Assembly (NCBI RefSeq): GCF_030817495.1
Contig: NZ_JAUSZK010000001.1
Span: forward strand, 1,336,001 to 1,400,000
Source of the DNA: Streptomyces sp. V3I7
GTDB lineage: Bacteria; Actinomycetota; Actinomycetes; Streptomycetales; Streptomycetaceae
DNA: 64,000 bases
Direction of reading: 5' to 3'
The notes beneath the pieces are model-generated. The model worked only from the letters and a program-made list of their open reading frames with translations, searched no databases and was not told the origin of the DNA. Below are positions 35,790 through 44,975 of this stretch, piece by piece (within the stretch, counting starts at the first letter, position 1; every line of letters begins with the position of its first letter). The position numbers and the translations under genes are program-made.

Positions 35790-36416
35790 TCAGGCTTCGA
35801 AGGGGCGCGCGGGCCACGGGGCCGCGGCCGGGCGCAGCTGCTCGACGCCGTCACCGGCGCGCGCCGCGACCAGCGACAGGACGCCCACGACGAGGCAGTT
35901 GTTGTGCAGCTCCCCGGCGAGCACGCCGCGGACGAGCTCGTCGAGCGGCACGCGCGCGAGCTCCATGTCGGCCTCTTCGTCCTCGACCTCGAAGCGCTCC
36001 CCCTCGGCCTCGGACAGACCCCGGGCCAGGAAGATCCGTACAGCCTCGTCGCAGCCGCCGGGCGTGGTGTACACGTCGGTCAGCACCCGCCAGTCCTCGG
36101 CCTTGACGTGCGCCTCCTCGTACAGCTCGCGCTGGGCGGCGTGCAGCGGGTTCTCGCCGGGCACGTCGAGCAGGCCGGCCGGGATCTCCCACAGCTTCTG
36201 CCGCACCGGGTGGCGGTACTGGCGGATGACCACCACACGGTCCTGGTCGTCGATGGCGAGCACGGCCACGGAGCCGGGGTGGACCTGGTAGTCGCGGCGC
36301 GCCACCGAGCCGTCGGGCATGACCAGGTCGTCCGTGCGGACGGAGGTCTTGTTGCCGACGAAGGGAGTCCCGGTCGCCCGGACCTCCCACTCCTCCGGGG
36401 TGTCCTTGATGGTCAT
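35790..36416 (-). CDS. Nudix hydrolase, ADP-ribose pyrophosphatase type
   Basis: 208 residues. The Nudix box is ENPLHAAQRELYEEAHV, preceded by EIPAGLLD, as in ADP-ribose pyrophosphatases (NudF). VVVIRQYRHPVRQKLWEIPAG is the characteristic ADPRase stretch. GCDEAVRIFLARGL is the region that in ADPRases carries substrate-binding residues. It should split ADP-ribose to AMP and ribose-5-phosphate, which limits unwanted ADP-ribosylation. ATG 36416 has GGAAGGA six bases upstream. It lies downstream of pyrG behind a terminator with a U tract. A second Nudix gene of the NrtR type is at 25891-26619. Confidence 0.93.
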   Translation of the reverse strand: MTIKDTPEEWEVRATGTPFVGNKTSVRTDDLVMPDGSVARRDYQVHPGSVAVLAIDDQDRVVVIRQYRHPVRQKLWEIPAGLLDVPGENPLHAAQRELYEEAHVKAEDWRVLTDVYTTPGGCDEAVRIFLARGLSEAEGERFEVEDEEADMELARVPLDELVRGVLAGELHNNCLVVGVLSLVAARAGDGVEQLRPAAAPWPARPFEA

Positions 36417-36463
36417 GCCCTGTCCTTCCGCACGCTTTCAAAAAAGACCGGCCAAAAGAGAAA

Positions 36464-36500
36464 ACCGGGATGCTCGCCTCCGGAAGGCGGGCACCCCGGT
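36464..36500 (-). terminator. Intrinsic terminator after pyrG
   Basis: On the minus strand, ACCGGGGTGCCCGCCTT pairs with AGGCGAGCATCCCGGT (two G-U type pairs) and is followed by TTTTCTCTTTT, a clear U-rich tract. Confidence 0.85.
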
Positions 36501-36518
36501 CACGGTACAACTCGTGGG

Positions 36519-38168
36519 TTACTCGGCGGTCTTCCGCTCGACCGCGGCCTTCACCAGGCCGGCGAAGAGCGGGTGCGGGCGCGTCGGCCGCGAGCGCAGC
36601 TCCGGGTGCGCCTGGGTGGCGACCAGGTAGGGGTGGACGTCGCGCGGGTACTCGACGTACTCGACGAGCTTGCCGTCCGGCGAGGTGCCCGAGAAGACGA
36701 TGCCGGCCTTCTTCTCCAGCTCGGCGCGGTAGGCGTTGTTCACCTCGTAGCGGTGGCGGTGGCGCTCCTCGACGTACTCCTTGTCGTCGTACACCTCGCG
36801 CACGATCGAGCCCTCGGCCAGCTTGGCCGGGTACATGCCGAGTCGCATGGTGCCGCCCATGTCGCCCTCGCCGGCGACGATGTCCATCTGCTCGGCCATG
36901 GTGGAGATGACCGGGTGGTTGGTGGCGGCGTCGAACTCGGTGGAGTTGGCGTCCGGGATGTCGGCCAGGTTGCGCGCGGCCTCGATCACGATGCACTGCA
37001 GGCCGAGGCAGAGGCCGAGCAGCGGGATCTTGTTCTCGCGGGCGTAGCGGATGGCGCCGACCTTGCCGAGCACACCGCGGTCGCCGAAGCCGCCGGGGAT
37101 GCAGATGCCGTCGACGTCGCCGAGGACGGCCGCGGCGCCGGCCGGGGTCTTGCAGTCGTCCGAGGTGACCCACTTGATCTTGACGCGGGCCTTGTTGGCG
37201 AAGCCGCCGGCGCGCAGCGCCTCGGTGACCGAGAGGTAGGCATCGGGCAGGTCGATGTACTTGCCGACCAGGGCGAGGGTGATCTCGTGGTCGGGGTTGT
37301 GGACGCGGTCGAGCAGGTCCTCCCACGTCGTCCAGTCGACGTCGCGGAAGGGCAGGTCGAGCTTGCGCACGACGTAGGCGTCCAGGCCCTCGGCGTGGAC
37401 GACCTTCGGGATGTCGTAGATCGAGCGGGCGTCGGGGCAGGCCACGACGGCGTCCTCGTCGACGTCGCACATCAGCGAGATCTTGCGCTTGATGGCGGTG
37501 GGGACCTCGCGGTCGCAGCGCAGCACGATCGCGTCGGGCTGGATACCGATGTTGCGCAGCGCGGCGACGGAGTGCTGGGTCGGCTTGGTCTTCAGCTCGC
37601 CGGAGGGGCCGATGTAGGGCAGCAGCGAGATGTGCACGACGAAGACGTTGTCGCGGCCGACCTCGTGGCGGACCTGGCGGACGGTCTCCAGGAACGGCAG
37701 CGACTCGATGTCGCCGACGGTGCCACCGACCTCGGTGATGACGACGTCCACCTCGTCGGTGGCCATGCGGCGGATGCGGTGCTTGATCTCGTTGGTGATG
37801 TGGGGGATCACCTGCACGGTGTCGCCCAGGTACTCGCCGCGCCGCTCCTTGGCGATGACGGTGTTGTACACCTGGCCGGTGGTGACGTTGGCGGAGCCGT
37901 CGAGGTCGCGGTCGAGGAAGCGCTCGTAGTGGCCGATGTCCAGGTCGGTCTCGGCGCCGTCGTTGGTGACGAAGACCTCACCGTGCTGGAAGGGGTTCAT
38001 CGTGCCGGGGTCGACGTTCAGGTACGGGTCGAGCTTCTGCATGACGACGCGCAGGCCACGGGCCTTGAGCAGCATGCCCAGGCTGGAGGCGGTGAGGCCC
38101 TTGCCGAGCGAGGAGGCGACACCCCCGGTGACGAAGATGTGCTTGGTCGTCGTGGATTTCGGCGGCAT
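36519..38168 (-). CDS. pyrG: CTP synthase
   Basis: 549 residues. The synthetase domain begins [20 protein letters not shown] (P-loop) and has [20 protein letters not shown]. The C-terminal glutamine amidotransferase domain has LGLCLGLQC with the nucleophilic Cys, and the His-x-Glu pair near HPEL. It makes CTP from UTP, glutamine and ATP. ATG 38168 matches family starts; a TTG two codons earlier (38174) is better spaced from GGGAG. The 531-bp region upstream is shared with the divergent GH15 gene. Confidence 0.97.
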   Translation of the reverse strand: MPPKSTTTKHIFVTGGVASSLGKGLTASSLGMLLKARGLRVVMQKLDPYLNVDPGTMNPFQHGEVFVTNDGAETDLDIGHYERFLDRDLDGSANVTTGQVYNTVIAKERRGEYLGDTVQVIPHITNEIKHRIRRMATDEVDVVITEVGGTVGDIESLPFLETVRQVRHEVGRDNVFVVHISLLPYIGPSGELKTKPTQHSVAALRNIGIQPDAIVLRCDREVPTAIKRKISLMCDVDEDAVVACPDARSIYDIPKVVHAEGLDAYVVRKLDLPFRDVDWTTWEDLLDRVHNPDHEITLALVGKYIDLPDAYLSVTEALRAGGFANKARVKIKWVTSDDCKTPAGAAAVLGDVDGICIPGGFGDRGVLGKVGAIRYARENKIPLLGLCLGLQCIVIEAARNLADIPDANSTEFDAATNHPVISTMAEQMDIVAGEGDMGGTMRLGMYPAKLAEGSIVREVYDDKEYVEERHRHRYEVNNAYRAELEKKAGIVFSGTSPDGKLVEYVEYPRDVHPYLVATQAHPELRSRPTRPHPLFAGLVKAAVERKTAE

Positions 38169-38699
38169 GGCCAAGAGGGGGCTCCCGTGGTCGCGATCTG
38201 GAGGGCGGTGCGGCTGCCGGCCCGGAGATCTCCGGGGGTGCCGTCGCTGCGGTTCGGGGGTCCCCGGTCGTCATTTCTGTCCGTCGGGGGCCCACCGGTC
38301 CACGGGCTACCAGGGTATCAGCGCCTCGGAGAGATGGCTTCCGGCCACGCTCCGCGCACGCGCCGACACGGGCGGCAGGCCATCACCCCTTGCTCACTCG
38401 TTCGGCCCACACAGGTTGCCCCGAGCGGCACGCAGATCATCTACGTGCGTCGTATCCTGCTCGGACACTCGCTGCCGAGCCCGGCCGGCATCTCGGCACA
38501 CCCCCGCCGAATGCACCGGAGACAACGCGAGCTCGTCAGTCCGCTTGGCCTCGCTGAGCCAGGACCGCCGCTTCGCCCCAGGGCCGCGCGGCTGCTTCAC
38601 TGGACCGTTCAACGAGGCACAACAACAACGACCCCTTGACCGCACCAGCGACAGCCCCCTTCCCCCGGGGGCGACGTGGCCGTTCGACTGGAGTTGCAC
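38169..38699. other. Intergenic region between pyrG and GH15 gene
   Basis: 531 bp hold the divergent promoters. GGAG at 38690 is the ribosome binding site of the GH15 gene. Several frames stay open by GC bias only. No gene, RNA or strong repeat was recognised. Confidence 0.45.
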
Positions 38700-40502
38700 G
38701 TGGCCGGGCGCATCGAAGACTACGCACTCATCGGAGACATGCAGACCGCGGCGCTGGTCTGCCGGGACGGCACAGTCGACTGGCTGTGCCTGCCCCGCTT
38801 CGACTCGCATGCCATCTTCGCCGGTCTGCTGGGCACCGAGGAGCACGGCTTCTGGCGGATCGGCCCGGCCCACGCGGACGACGCGAAGCCGCCGGTCGCG
38901 GCCCGGCGCACCTACCACGGCGACTCGCTGATCCTGGAGTCGGAGTGGGACACCCCGCGCGGCACGGTCCGCGTGACCGACTTCATGCCGCCGCGTGACG
39001 GCGCCCCCCAGCTGATCCGCATCGTCGAGGGCGTCACCGGCCGCGTGCCCATGCGTTCCGCCCTGAGGATGCGTTTCTCCTACGGCCGGATCGTGCCGTG
39101 GGTGCGCAAGGAGGACGGCCGTACGGTCGCCGTCGCGGGACCGGACTCGGTGTGGTTCGACACCTCCGCCGACACCTACGGCGAGGACCTGACGACGTAC
39201 TCGGACTTCACGGTCGCGCCCGGCGACCGGATCGCGTTCACCATCTCCTGGCAGCCCTCGCACAAGGAGCCGCCCCCGCTGCCGGAGCCCGAGGAGTCGC
39301 TCCAGGCGACGGAGGAGTTCTGGCGCGAGTGGGTCGACCAGTGCACCTACCACGGGCCGTACCGCGAGGCGGTGATCCGCTCGCTGATCACGCTGAAGGC
39401 GCTGACGTACGCCCCCACCGGCGGCATCGTCGCCGCGCCCACCACCTCCCTGCCGGAGGACATCGGCGGCGTCCGCAACTGGGACTACCGCTACACCTGG
39501 CTGCGCGACGCCGCGATCACCCTGTCCTCGCTGCTGCGCACCGGCTACCGCGAGGAGGCCCGCGCCTGGCGCGAGTGGCTGCTGCGCGCGGTCGCCGGTG
39601 ACCCGGAGAACCTCCAGATCATGTACGGCATCGCGGGCGAGCGCGAGCTCGGCGAGGCGGAGCTGGACTGGCTGCCCGGCTACGAGAACTCCGCGCCGGT
39701 ACGGGTCGGCAACGGCGCCGCGCACCAGCTCCAGCTGGACGTGTACGGCGAGGTCACCGAGGCCCTGCACCTGGCCCATATGACGGGCCTGGCCCGCAGC
39801 GACTACGCCTCGCTGCTCCAGATGCGGCTGATCCGCTACCTGGAGGACCACTGGCGTGAGCCCGACGAGGGCATCTGGGAGGTGCGCGGACCGCGCCGCC
39901 AGTTCGTGCACTCCAAGGTGATGGCCTGGGTCGCGGTGGACCGCGCCGTGAAGCTGATCGAGTCCGGTGACGCCGACGGTCCCCTGGACCGGTGGCGCGA
40001 GCTGCGCGACGAGATCCACCGCGAGGTCTGTGAGAAGGGTTACGACAAGGAGCGCAACACCTTCACGCAGTACTACGGCTCCAAGGAGCTGGACGCCTCG
40101 CTGCTGCTGATCCCGCAGATGGGCTTTCTGCCGCCGGACGACAAGCGGGTCATCGGCACCATCGAGGCGATCCAGCGCGAGCTGTCCACGTCGGACGGCT
40201 TCATCCTGCGCTACCCGACCGAGGGCGACGACGAGGGCGTCGACGGCCTGCCCGGCGACGAGGGCGCCTTCCTCGCCTGTTCGTTCTGGATGGCGGACGA
40301 CCTGGCGATGATCGGCCGCGTGGACGAGGCCCGCCAGCTGTTCGAGAAGCTGCTCTCGCTGCGCAACGACCTCGGTCTGCTCGCCGAGGAGTGGGACCCG
40401 CGTCTCAAGCGCCAGGTCGGCAACTTCCCGCAGGCGTTCAGCCACGTCCCGCTGATCGACACGGCCCTGCGGCTGACGGCTTCGGGGGCGTACGGCGGCT
40501 GA
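38700..40502 (+). CDS. Glycoside hydrolase family 15 protein (glucoamylase/trehalase-like)
   Basis: 600 residues from GTG 38700 with GGAG six bases upstream. The N-terminal GRIEDYALIGDMQTAALVCR...WLCLPRFDS is the usual start of cytoplasmic bacterial GH15 proteins. The (alpha/alpha)6 barrel shows NWDYRYTWLRDAAITL with a catalytic Glu region later; AEEWDPRLKRQVGNFPQAFSHVPLI near the C-terminus carries the catalytic base. There is no signal peptide. Some actinobacterial homologues are trehalases, others are called glucoamylases, so the substrate is left open. The gene is followed by two hairpins. Confidence 0.9.
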   Translation: MAGRIEDYALIGDMQTAALVCRDGTVDWLCLPRFDSHAIFAGLLGTEEHGFWRIGPAHADDAKPPVAARRTYHGDSLILESEWDTPRGTVRVTDFMPPRDGAPQLIRIVEGVTGRVPMRSALRMRFSYGRIVPWVRKEDGRTVAVAGPDSVWFDTSADTYGEDLTTYSDFTVAPGDRIAFTISWQPSHKEPPPLPEPEESLQATEEFWREWVDQCTYHGPYREAVIRSLITLKALTYAPTGGIVAAPTTSLPEDIGGVRNWDYRYTWLRDAAITLSSLLRTGYREEARAWREWLLRAVAGDPENLQIMYGIAGERELGEAELDWLPGYENSAPVRVGNGAAHQLQLDVYGEVTEALHLAHMTGLARSDYASLLQMRLIRYLEDHWREPDEGIWEVRGPRRQFVHSKVMAWVAVDRAVKLIESGDADGPLDRWRELRDEIHREVCEKGYDKERNTFTQYYGSKELDASLLLIPQMGFLPPDDKRVIGTIEAIQRELSTSDGFILRYPTEGDDEGVDGLPGDEGAFLACSFWMADDLAMIGRVDEARQLFEKLLSLRNDLGLLAEEWDPRLKRQVGNFPQAFSHVPLIDTALRLTASGAYGG

Positions 40503-40520
40503 TCTGTAGGGTCCCGTTTT

Positions 40521-40571
40521 CCGTGTCGTATTCCGCGACGTGATGTCGTCGCCATGTCGGATACGACACGG
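40521..40571 (+). terminator. Hairpin downstream of the GH15 gene
   Basis: CCGTGTCGTATTCCG and CGGATACGACACGG pair over 14 bp (one bulge) with a loop of about 22 nt, starting 19 bp past the stop. Confidence 0.6.
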
Positions 40572-40625
40572 CAGCGGGATTCATGCCTCCAGCGCCGATA
40601 GTTCCACCCTTTGTGTATCGGATCA

Positions 40626-40656
40626 CCCCGGTCGTCATCAATGCGTACGACCGGGG
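40626..40656 (+). terminator. Second hairpin downstream of the GH15 gene
   Basis: CCCCGGTCGT-N11-ACGACCGGGG is a perfect 10-bp stem. Together with the previous hairpin it probably ends the GH15 transcript. Confidence 0.6.
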
Positions 40657-40755
40657 CATGCCAGCAGCGTCCGGCGGTGATCAAGCCGCCCTGAAGGACG
40701 GCGTGGCTTGGGGGTGCGATGAGCAGGGCGAATCCGGCGGGGTCGGTACAGCTGA

Positions 40756-41250
40756 GCGTGCGGCTGGCTGACCAGGGCCTGGACGAAGATCTGGAGCGGA
40801 TTCTCCCCGAGCACGGTCAGTGCCCTGTTCGTGGCTTTCGGTGTTGCGTGTCTGGCCGGGGTGAGCATCACCGGGGCGCTTCTGGACCGCTTCCCTCAGG
40901 CCGCGCTGACCACTGCCGTTGCCACGCAGGCGGTGGGCACGCTCGGTCTGTACGCGGCCGGCACCCATCCAGTGGCGGCAGTGGTGTTCCTGGTGCTGAT
41001 GGGCAGTGCACTCGGGCCAGTGTTCATGACCACCCAGAACGCGATGCTGCACTGCGCACCGGGCCGCACGGACATGGCCCTCGCGGCGAACTCCGGCTTA
41101 TACAACGCCGGTATCGCGGCGGGCGCCGCGCTCGGAGGACTGATTCTCCCGCTCGCCGACGTGCGGGGCACCTTCCTCGCCGGCGGGCTGCTGACCGTCG
41201 GGGCGTGCGTGGTGCTACTCGGCGAGCGGCTTGGTTTTGTTCACGAGTAG
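40756..41250 (+). pseudogene. MFS transporter, C-terminal remnant
   Basis: The frame holds about 150 residues. From residue 12 they read like the last four membrane segments of an MFS transporter: GFSPSTVSALFVAFGVACLAG, then GALLDRF, LMGSALGPVFMTTQNAML, ANSGLYNAGIAAGAALGGLI and a final TM before GERLGF. The first eight segments and the start are missing, and an in-frame stop lies just upstream (40753-40755). The stop codon TAG at 41248 lies in the target duplication of the adjacent MITE. It is probably the tail of a gene destroyed by deletion. Confidence 0.8.
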
Positions 41251-41251
41251 T

Positions 41252-41392
41252 GGTTCTGGCACAACTTCTGTGAAGCGACGCCGCGCGTGCTCGTCCGCAC
41301 GGCTGGCCCACCCCCTGACGTGCCCGTTCTCCGCCGTCACCGGACTGATCCGCCGAGCAGCGACGGTTCACCACGGAAGTTGAGCCAGAACC
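41252..41392. mobile_element. 141-bp MITE with terminal inverted repeats and 8-bp target duplication
   Basis: The left end GGTTCTGGCACAACTTCTGT matches the complement of the right end, GGTTCTGGCTCAACTTCCGT, at 18 of 20 positions. The element is flanked by the direct repeat CGAGTAGT (41244-41251 and 41393-41400). It encodes no protein. An 8-bp duplication and GGxTCTG-type ends resemble ISL3-family elements; that link is inference. Confidence 0.8.
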
Positions 41393-41427
41393 CGAGTAGT
41401 GACGGCGTTTGTACACGGGTTTGGGAG

Positions 41428-42486
41428 TCAGGCAAGCCTCCCGAGCATCGCCTGGGACTCGATGAGGCCGTCGTCGCTCGGTGCCTGATGCTCGTCGAAG
41501 ACACGCGCCGCCTGGCGGGCCCGGATCTCGAGATGCGCTTCGGCAGGCCTGGTGTAGCCGTAGCGGTCACGGGCCTCCGTGGGCGTCAGGACCACCGGGT
41601 TCACGGGCTCCAGACCCTGCCAGTGCGGCTCGACGATGGGCAGTGTCTTGGGTGCCACGATGCCGAGGTACCAGCGCATGAGCGGGACGTTCCTGGCGAC
41701 GAAAGCCATGTTGAGGCGCATGGCGAAGGTCACCAGTACGTCGGTGAGGCGGGACTGGCGGATGTCGGCCAGCTTGCGCATGTGGCGCGGCAGCGTGGCG
41801 ATGGTGGCCCGTCGGATCATCGCGTTGGCGATCGGGCGCATCAGTCCCGGGACGCCCTTGCGTGGCATGACCTCCTTCGCACCGTTGAGGAGGTGGTGCA
41901 TCATCCGCTGGGTGGCCTCGCTCGCGGCGAGCTTGGGCCGCCACTTCTCAAAGTACGCGCGCACCTCCTCGCGGTTGCGGGGGACGGCGGCCGGGTCACA
42001 GGTCTGGAACTCGGCGGCGATCGCGCACTCGGCCCAGAACTGCTCCACCTCGGCGTCGCTGAGCTTTCCGGGGCCGAACGTCTCGTAGGTCTTGAGCACC
42101 GAGTGCCAGCCCGTGATGAGGATCCAGAGCTGGGAGTCCGGGTCGTTGGCGTCGTAGCGGTTGCCGCTGACCGGTTCGATGCCGATCGCCTTCGAGTGGA
42201 TCTTGACCAGGACGTCGGCCATCTTCGAGATGGTCCGGCTGTCGGAGAACGCGACCGCGGCGAAGTACTGGACGGTGCGGGCGTAGCGCGTCGGGAGCCG
42301 GTCGTAGTTCGCGCCCGTGTTGTGGACCGCGGCGAGGAGGTTGGAGTCCAGCTCCTCGATCGTCGTTGCGCGGACGATGCCCATCAGCGGCGCTGTGGGA
42401 TATCCCCAGACTTTTCGGGTGACGGAGCCCGGGGCGAAAAAGCCGTAGTCCTCGTGCGGCTTGATCGCTGTCGTCGACTTCTTCAT
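41428..42486 (-). CDS. MpaB-family (DUF2236) oxygenase
   Basis: 352 residues. YGFFAPGSVTRKVWGYPTAP and LLAAVHNTGANY at the start, then WILITGWHSVLKTYETFGPGKLSDAEVEQFWAE, match the ER-bound oxygenase MpaB/latex-clearing-type family as I remember it. His residues in these helices bind heme in characterised relatives. It oxidatively cleaves or modifies lipophilic substrates in fungi; the substrate here is unknown. The ATG follows GAGG and lies 7 bp past the stop of the acyl-CoA dehydrogenase-like gene, so the two form an operon. A divergent TetR gene probably controls both. Confidence 0.8.
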   Translation of the reverse strand: MKKSTTAIKPHEDYGFFAPGSVTRKVWGYPTAPLMGIVRATTIEELDSNLLAAVHNTGANYDRLPTRYARTVQYFAAVAFSDSRTISKMADVLVKIHSKAIGIEPVSGNRYDANDPDSQLWILITGWHSVLKTYETFGPGKLSDAEVEQFWAECAIAAEFQTCDPAAVPRNREEVRAYFEKWRPKLAASEATQRMMHHLLNGAKEVMPRKGVPGLMRPIANAMIRRATIATLPRHMRKLADIRQSRLTDVLVTFAMRLNMAFVARNVPLMRWYLGIVAPKTLPIVEPHWQGLEPVNPVVLTPTEARDRYGYTRPAEAHLEIRARQAARVFDEHQAPSDDGLIESQAMLGRLA

Positions 42487-42493
42487 GTGAGCC

Positions 42494-44224
42494 TCACAGC
42501 TTCATTGCGTAGGTGTCGGCGGTTGCTCGTGCTTCGGCCCAGACCCGGGCGGAGCGCTCGGCGTCGTAGGCGGGGCGGCGCAGGCAGGCCAGTGCGGTCT
42601 TCTGCTGGTCGGGGGTGACCGAAGGCTTGTTGCTCAGGGTGAGCGCGTGCCCGGAGACGTCGCGGACAAGGACCTCGAAGATGCTGTCCAGGATGTCGTC
42701 ACCGGCACCGGTGATCGAGGCCTGCTGCAGGATGAGTTCGGCGTACGGGACCGCGGTGAAGATGTCGCCGACGACCAGCAGGAGGTCGAGGTCCCGCATC
42801 TGTGCCTTGCTGAGCGGTGTGGTGCCGAGGAACGCCTGGAACGCATCGACCTGCTCCAGGAAGATCTTCACGTTGGGCAGCCGGGCGAAGTCGGCGAAGG
42901 TTGCGCGCCAGTCGTGGAAGGACACCGCGTCGAGGCCCTGTGCCGGGCCCTGGTGGAACAGGAACGCGTCGTCGACAGCGTCCCGGCGACGCGGCGGGAT
43001 CACCGGGCCCTGGTCGGTCGGGCTGAAGAGGTAGCTCACCAGGAACTTCAGGGCCAGCGCCATGTTGACGTGGACGGTGCCCTCCAGACGGGGCAGGCCC
43101 ATCATCGAGGTCGCGCCCATCGGGAAGTACATGTCGTTCTCGAAGCCCTTGGCCGAGATCGCATCGGCCATCAGCTCGTAGCACTTGGCGGCCTGGCGGG
43201 TGACGTTCATCTTCTCGATGGCGTCGACGAGCAGGTAGCGGCGGTCCTCGGCGGTGCCGGAGCGCATGTAGTCGACGGCACGCTCGCTGTAGAGGTCCAT
43301 GGCGGCGAGCCGCACCCAGGTCTCGAGGAACAGCGCGCGTACCTGGGCGAAGTCGGTGACCCTGGTGTCGAAGAGCACCCGGCCCTCGTCGTGGGTGATC
43401 GCCTCGTGCCAGCCGTGCTGGACGGCGCCGATGGCGCCGAAGCCGAGGTTGAACTTGCCGACGTTGACGGTGTTGATCGCGGCGTCGAAGGCCTCCGAGC
43501 CGAGGTGGAGGATGTCGTCCTCGCGGACGGGGTAGTCCTCCAGGTCGAAGGCCGCGACGTACATCTGGCCGTCGACCACGTTCCTGTGCAGCTTGTACGC
43601 CGGGTGCCGGCTGTCGACGACGAAGAAGACGTAGCCGTCCTGCGTCTTGGGGCCGGTGGGGAGGCCCTCGACGCGGCCGAAGACCGAGACCATGCCGGCC
43701 TGGTTGCCGTTGCCGATGTAGTACTTGCCGCCGTTGGCCCGGTATCCGCCGTTGCCGTCGGGAGTCAGCACCATGTCGGTGGTGTAGACGTCGGCGCCGT
43801 GGGCGCGCTCGGACAGGCCGAAGGCGAAGATCGCGCCGGAGTCGAGCAGGCCGGCCGCCTTGCGCTTGGCCGCCTCGTTCCCGCTCTGCCAGATCGGGCC
43901 GAGACCGAGGATGCTGACCTGCCAGACGTACCAGTACGCCATTCCGTAGAAGCCGAGGATCTGGCTGTACTTGGTCACCCGCGCGGTGTCCCACCGCTTG
44001 TCCGGGTCGCCGTCGGCCTGTGCGGCCGGGGTCAGCAGAGTGGCGAACACCCGCTCCCGCTTCACGAAGTCGAGGAAGTCGGCGTACCAGACGTGGCCGC
44101 GGTCCTGCTCTTTGAGTACCCGCTTCCCGCGGTCCTCGAAGAACTCGATCGTCGCCTCGAAGATGCGACGTGTCTCGGCGTCGAACTCGCCGAAGTCAGG
44201 CTGGTGCGGATTGAACAGCGGCAT
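42494..44224 (-). CDS. Acyl-CoA dehydrogenase/oxidase-family flavoprotein
   Basis: 576 residues, longer than standard dehydrogenases (about 390) and nearer to acyl-CoA oxidases. FAFGLSERAHGADVYTTDM and YRANGGKYYIGNGNQAGMVSVFG are the FAD-binding middle domain. LPRLEGTVHVNMALA holds the position of the catalytic Glu. The C-terminal 180 residues form an extra helical domain. ATG 44224 has GAGAGAGG four bases upstream. It is the first gene of the two-gene operon with the MpaB-like oxygenase. A role in breakdown of a hydrophobic compound is plausible but unproven. Confidence 0.82.
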   Translation of the reverse strand: MPLFNPHQPDFGEFDAETRRIFEATIEFFEDRGKRVLKEQDRGHVWYADFLDFVKRERVFATLLTPAAQADGDPDKRWDTARVTKYSQILGFYGMAYWYVWQVSILGLGPIWQSGNEAAKRKAAGLLDSGAIFAFGLSERAHGADVYTTDMVLTPDGNGGYRANGGKYYIGNGNQAGMVSVFGRVEGLPTGPKTQDGYVFFVVDSRHPAYKLHRNVVDGQMYVAAFDLEDYPVREDDILHLGSEAFDAAINTVNVGKFNLGFGAIGAVQHGWHEAITHDEGRVLFDTRVTDFAQVRALFLETWVRLAAMDLYSERAVDYMRSGTAEDRRYLLVDAIEKMNVTRQAAKCYELMADAISAKGFENDMYFPMGATSMMGLPRLEGTVHVNMALALKFLVSYLFSPTDQGPVIPPRRRDAVDDAFLFHQGPAQGLDAVSFHDWRATFADFARLPNVKIFLEQVDAFQAFLGTTPLSKAQMRDLDLLLVVGDIFTAVPYAELILQQASITGAGDDILDSIFEVLVRDVSGHALTLSNKPSVTPDQQKTALACLRRPAYDAERSARVWAEARATADTYAMKL

Positions 44225-44270
44225 GGGCCTCTCTCGTCTCTAAGGCGGCCCGCGCAGATTACTTCGCCGG

Positions 44271-44287
44271 TGTAGGAATTTGCTACA
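44271..44287. promoter_or_regulatory. Operator candidate in the TetR/acyl-CoA dehydrogenase intergenic region
   Basis: TGTAG-GAATTTG-CTACA is a perfect 5-bp inverted repeat with 7-bp centre in the 101-bp gap between the divergent genes. It is AT-richer than its surroundings and lies where a TetR repressor could cover both promoters. Confidence 0.5.
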
Positions 44288-44313
44288 GCCGTGCAGGAAC
44301 TTTCTCGAGCGCC

Positions 44314-44319
44314 TAGGAT
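44314..44319 (+). promoter_or_regulatory. -10 element of the TetR gene, leaderless
   Basis: TAGGAT lies 6 nt before ATG 44326; no ribosome binding site is present. Confidence 0.5.
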
Positions 44320-44325
44320 CGGGCC

Positions 44326-44964
44326 ATGACCTCCAGCACAACCACGCGGACCACGCGACAGCGCGCCCCCCACCTGGGACCTGAACGCCGACGCCCGCAG
44401 GCGCTCGACGCCGCGCTGGCGATCGCCGTCCGCGACGGGATCGGCGCGGTGACCGTGGGCTCGGTGGCCACCGAGATGGGCGTGACCCGGCCCGTGGTCT
44501 ATGCCTGCTTCTCGGACCGGATCGAGATGGTCGAGGCACTCCTCGATCGCGAGACGTCATCCCTGCTCGACATGCTCGTCTCCGCCCTGCACAGCACGGG
44601 CGGAATCGAGGACTCCGAACTGGCCTTCGTCAGTGGTTTCAAAGCGCTACTCACAGCAGCGGCCGGCGCTCCCGACACCTGGCGCCTCGTCTTCGCGGGC
44701 GACCCCGACCCGTCTGTCGCCGAACGCTTCCGCGCCGCACGTGCGCACCTCCAGGCCGAGGCAACCCGGTGGATCGCACCGGCAATGGAGGCTTGGTGGC
44801 ACACGGCCGACCTGAAGCGGAAGCTGCCAGTCCTCATCGAATTGTTCATGGGGGCCTGCGAGTCTGCGGTGCACTCCCTACTCGACGAGAGCAACACCTG
44901 GAGTCCTGAGGACCTCGGCACCTTCGTCGGCAAGGCCGTGCACCGGGCGTTCAAGGACGCCTGA
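44326..44964 (+). CDS. TetR-family transcriptional regulator
   Basis: 212 residues. The N-terminal helix-turn-helix domain reads ALDAALAIAVRDGIGAVTVGSVATEMGVTRPVVYACFSDRIEMVEALLDR (about 26-75), typical for TetR. The C-terminal ligand domain is all-helical, with WRLVFAGDPDPSVAERFRAAR. It lies divergent to the acyl-CoA dehydrogenase/MpaB operon and so is the probable local repressor. The ATG is leaderless. A probable transposase remnant abuts its 3' end. The ligand is unknown. Confidence 0.9.
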   Translation: MTSSTTTRTTRQRAPHLGPERRRPQALDAALAIAVRDGIGAVTVGSVATEMGVTRPVVYACFSDRIEMVEALLDRETSSLLDMLVSALHSTGGIEDSELAFVSGFKALLTAAAGAPDTWRLVFAGDPDPSVAERFRAARAHLQAEATRWIAPAMEAWWHTADLKRKLPVLIELFMGACESAVHSLLDESNTWSPEDLGTFVGKAVHRAFKDA

Positions 44965-44975
44965 GCAGGCGTGAG

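Noticed and set aside
35577..38639. 1020-codon plus-strand frame over the Nudix and pyrG genes
   Set aside because: It is antisense to genes with certain identity and has no domain content.
40683..40755. Start of a new gene fused to the MFS remnant (MSRANPAGSVQLS frame)
   Set aside because: It is in a different frame from the MFS remnant and has no recognisable domain; the MFS frame has a stop at 40753.
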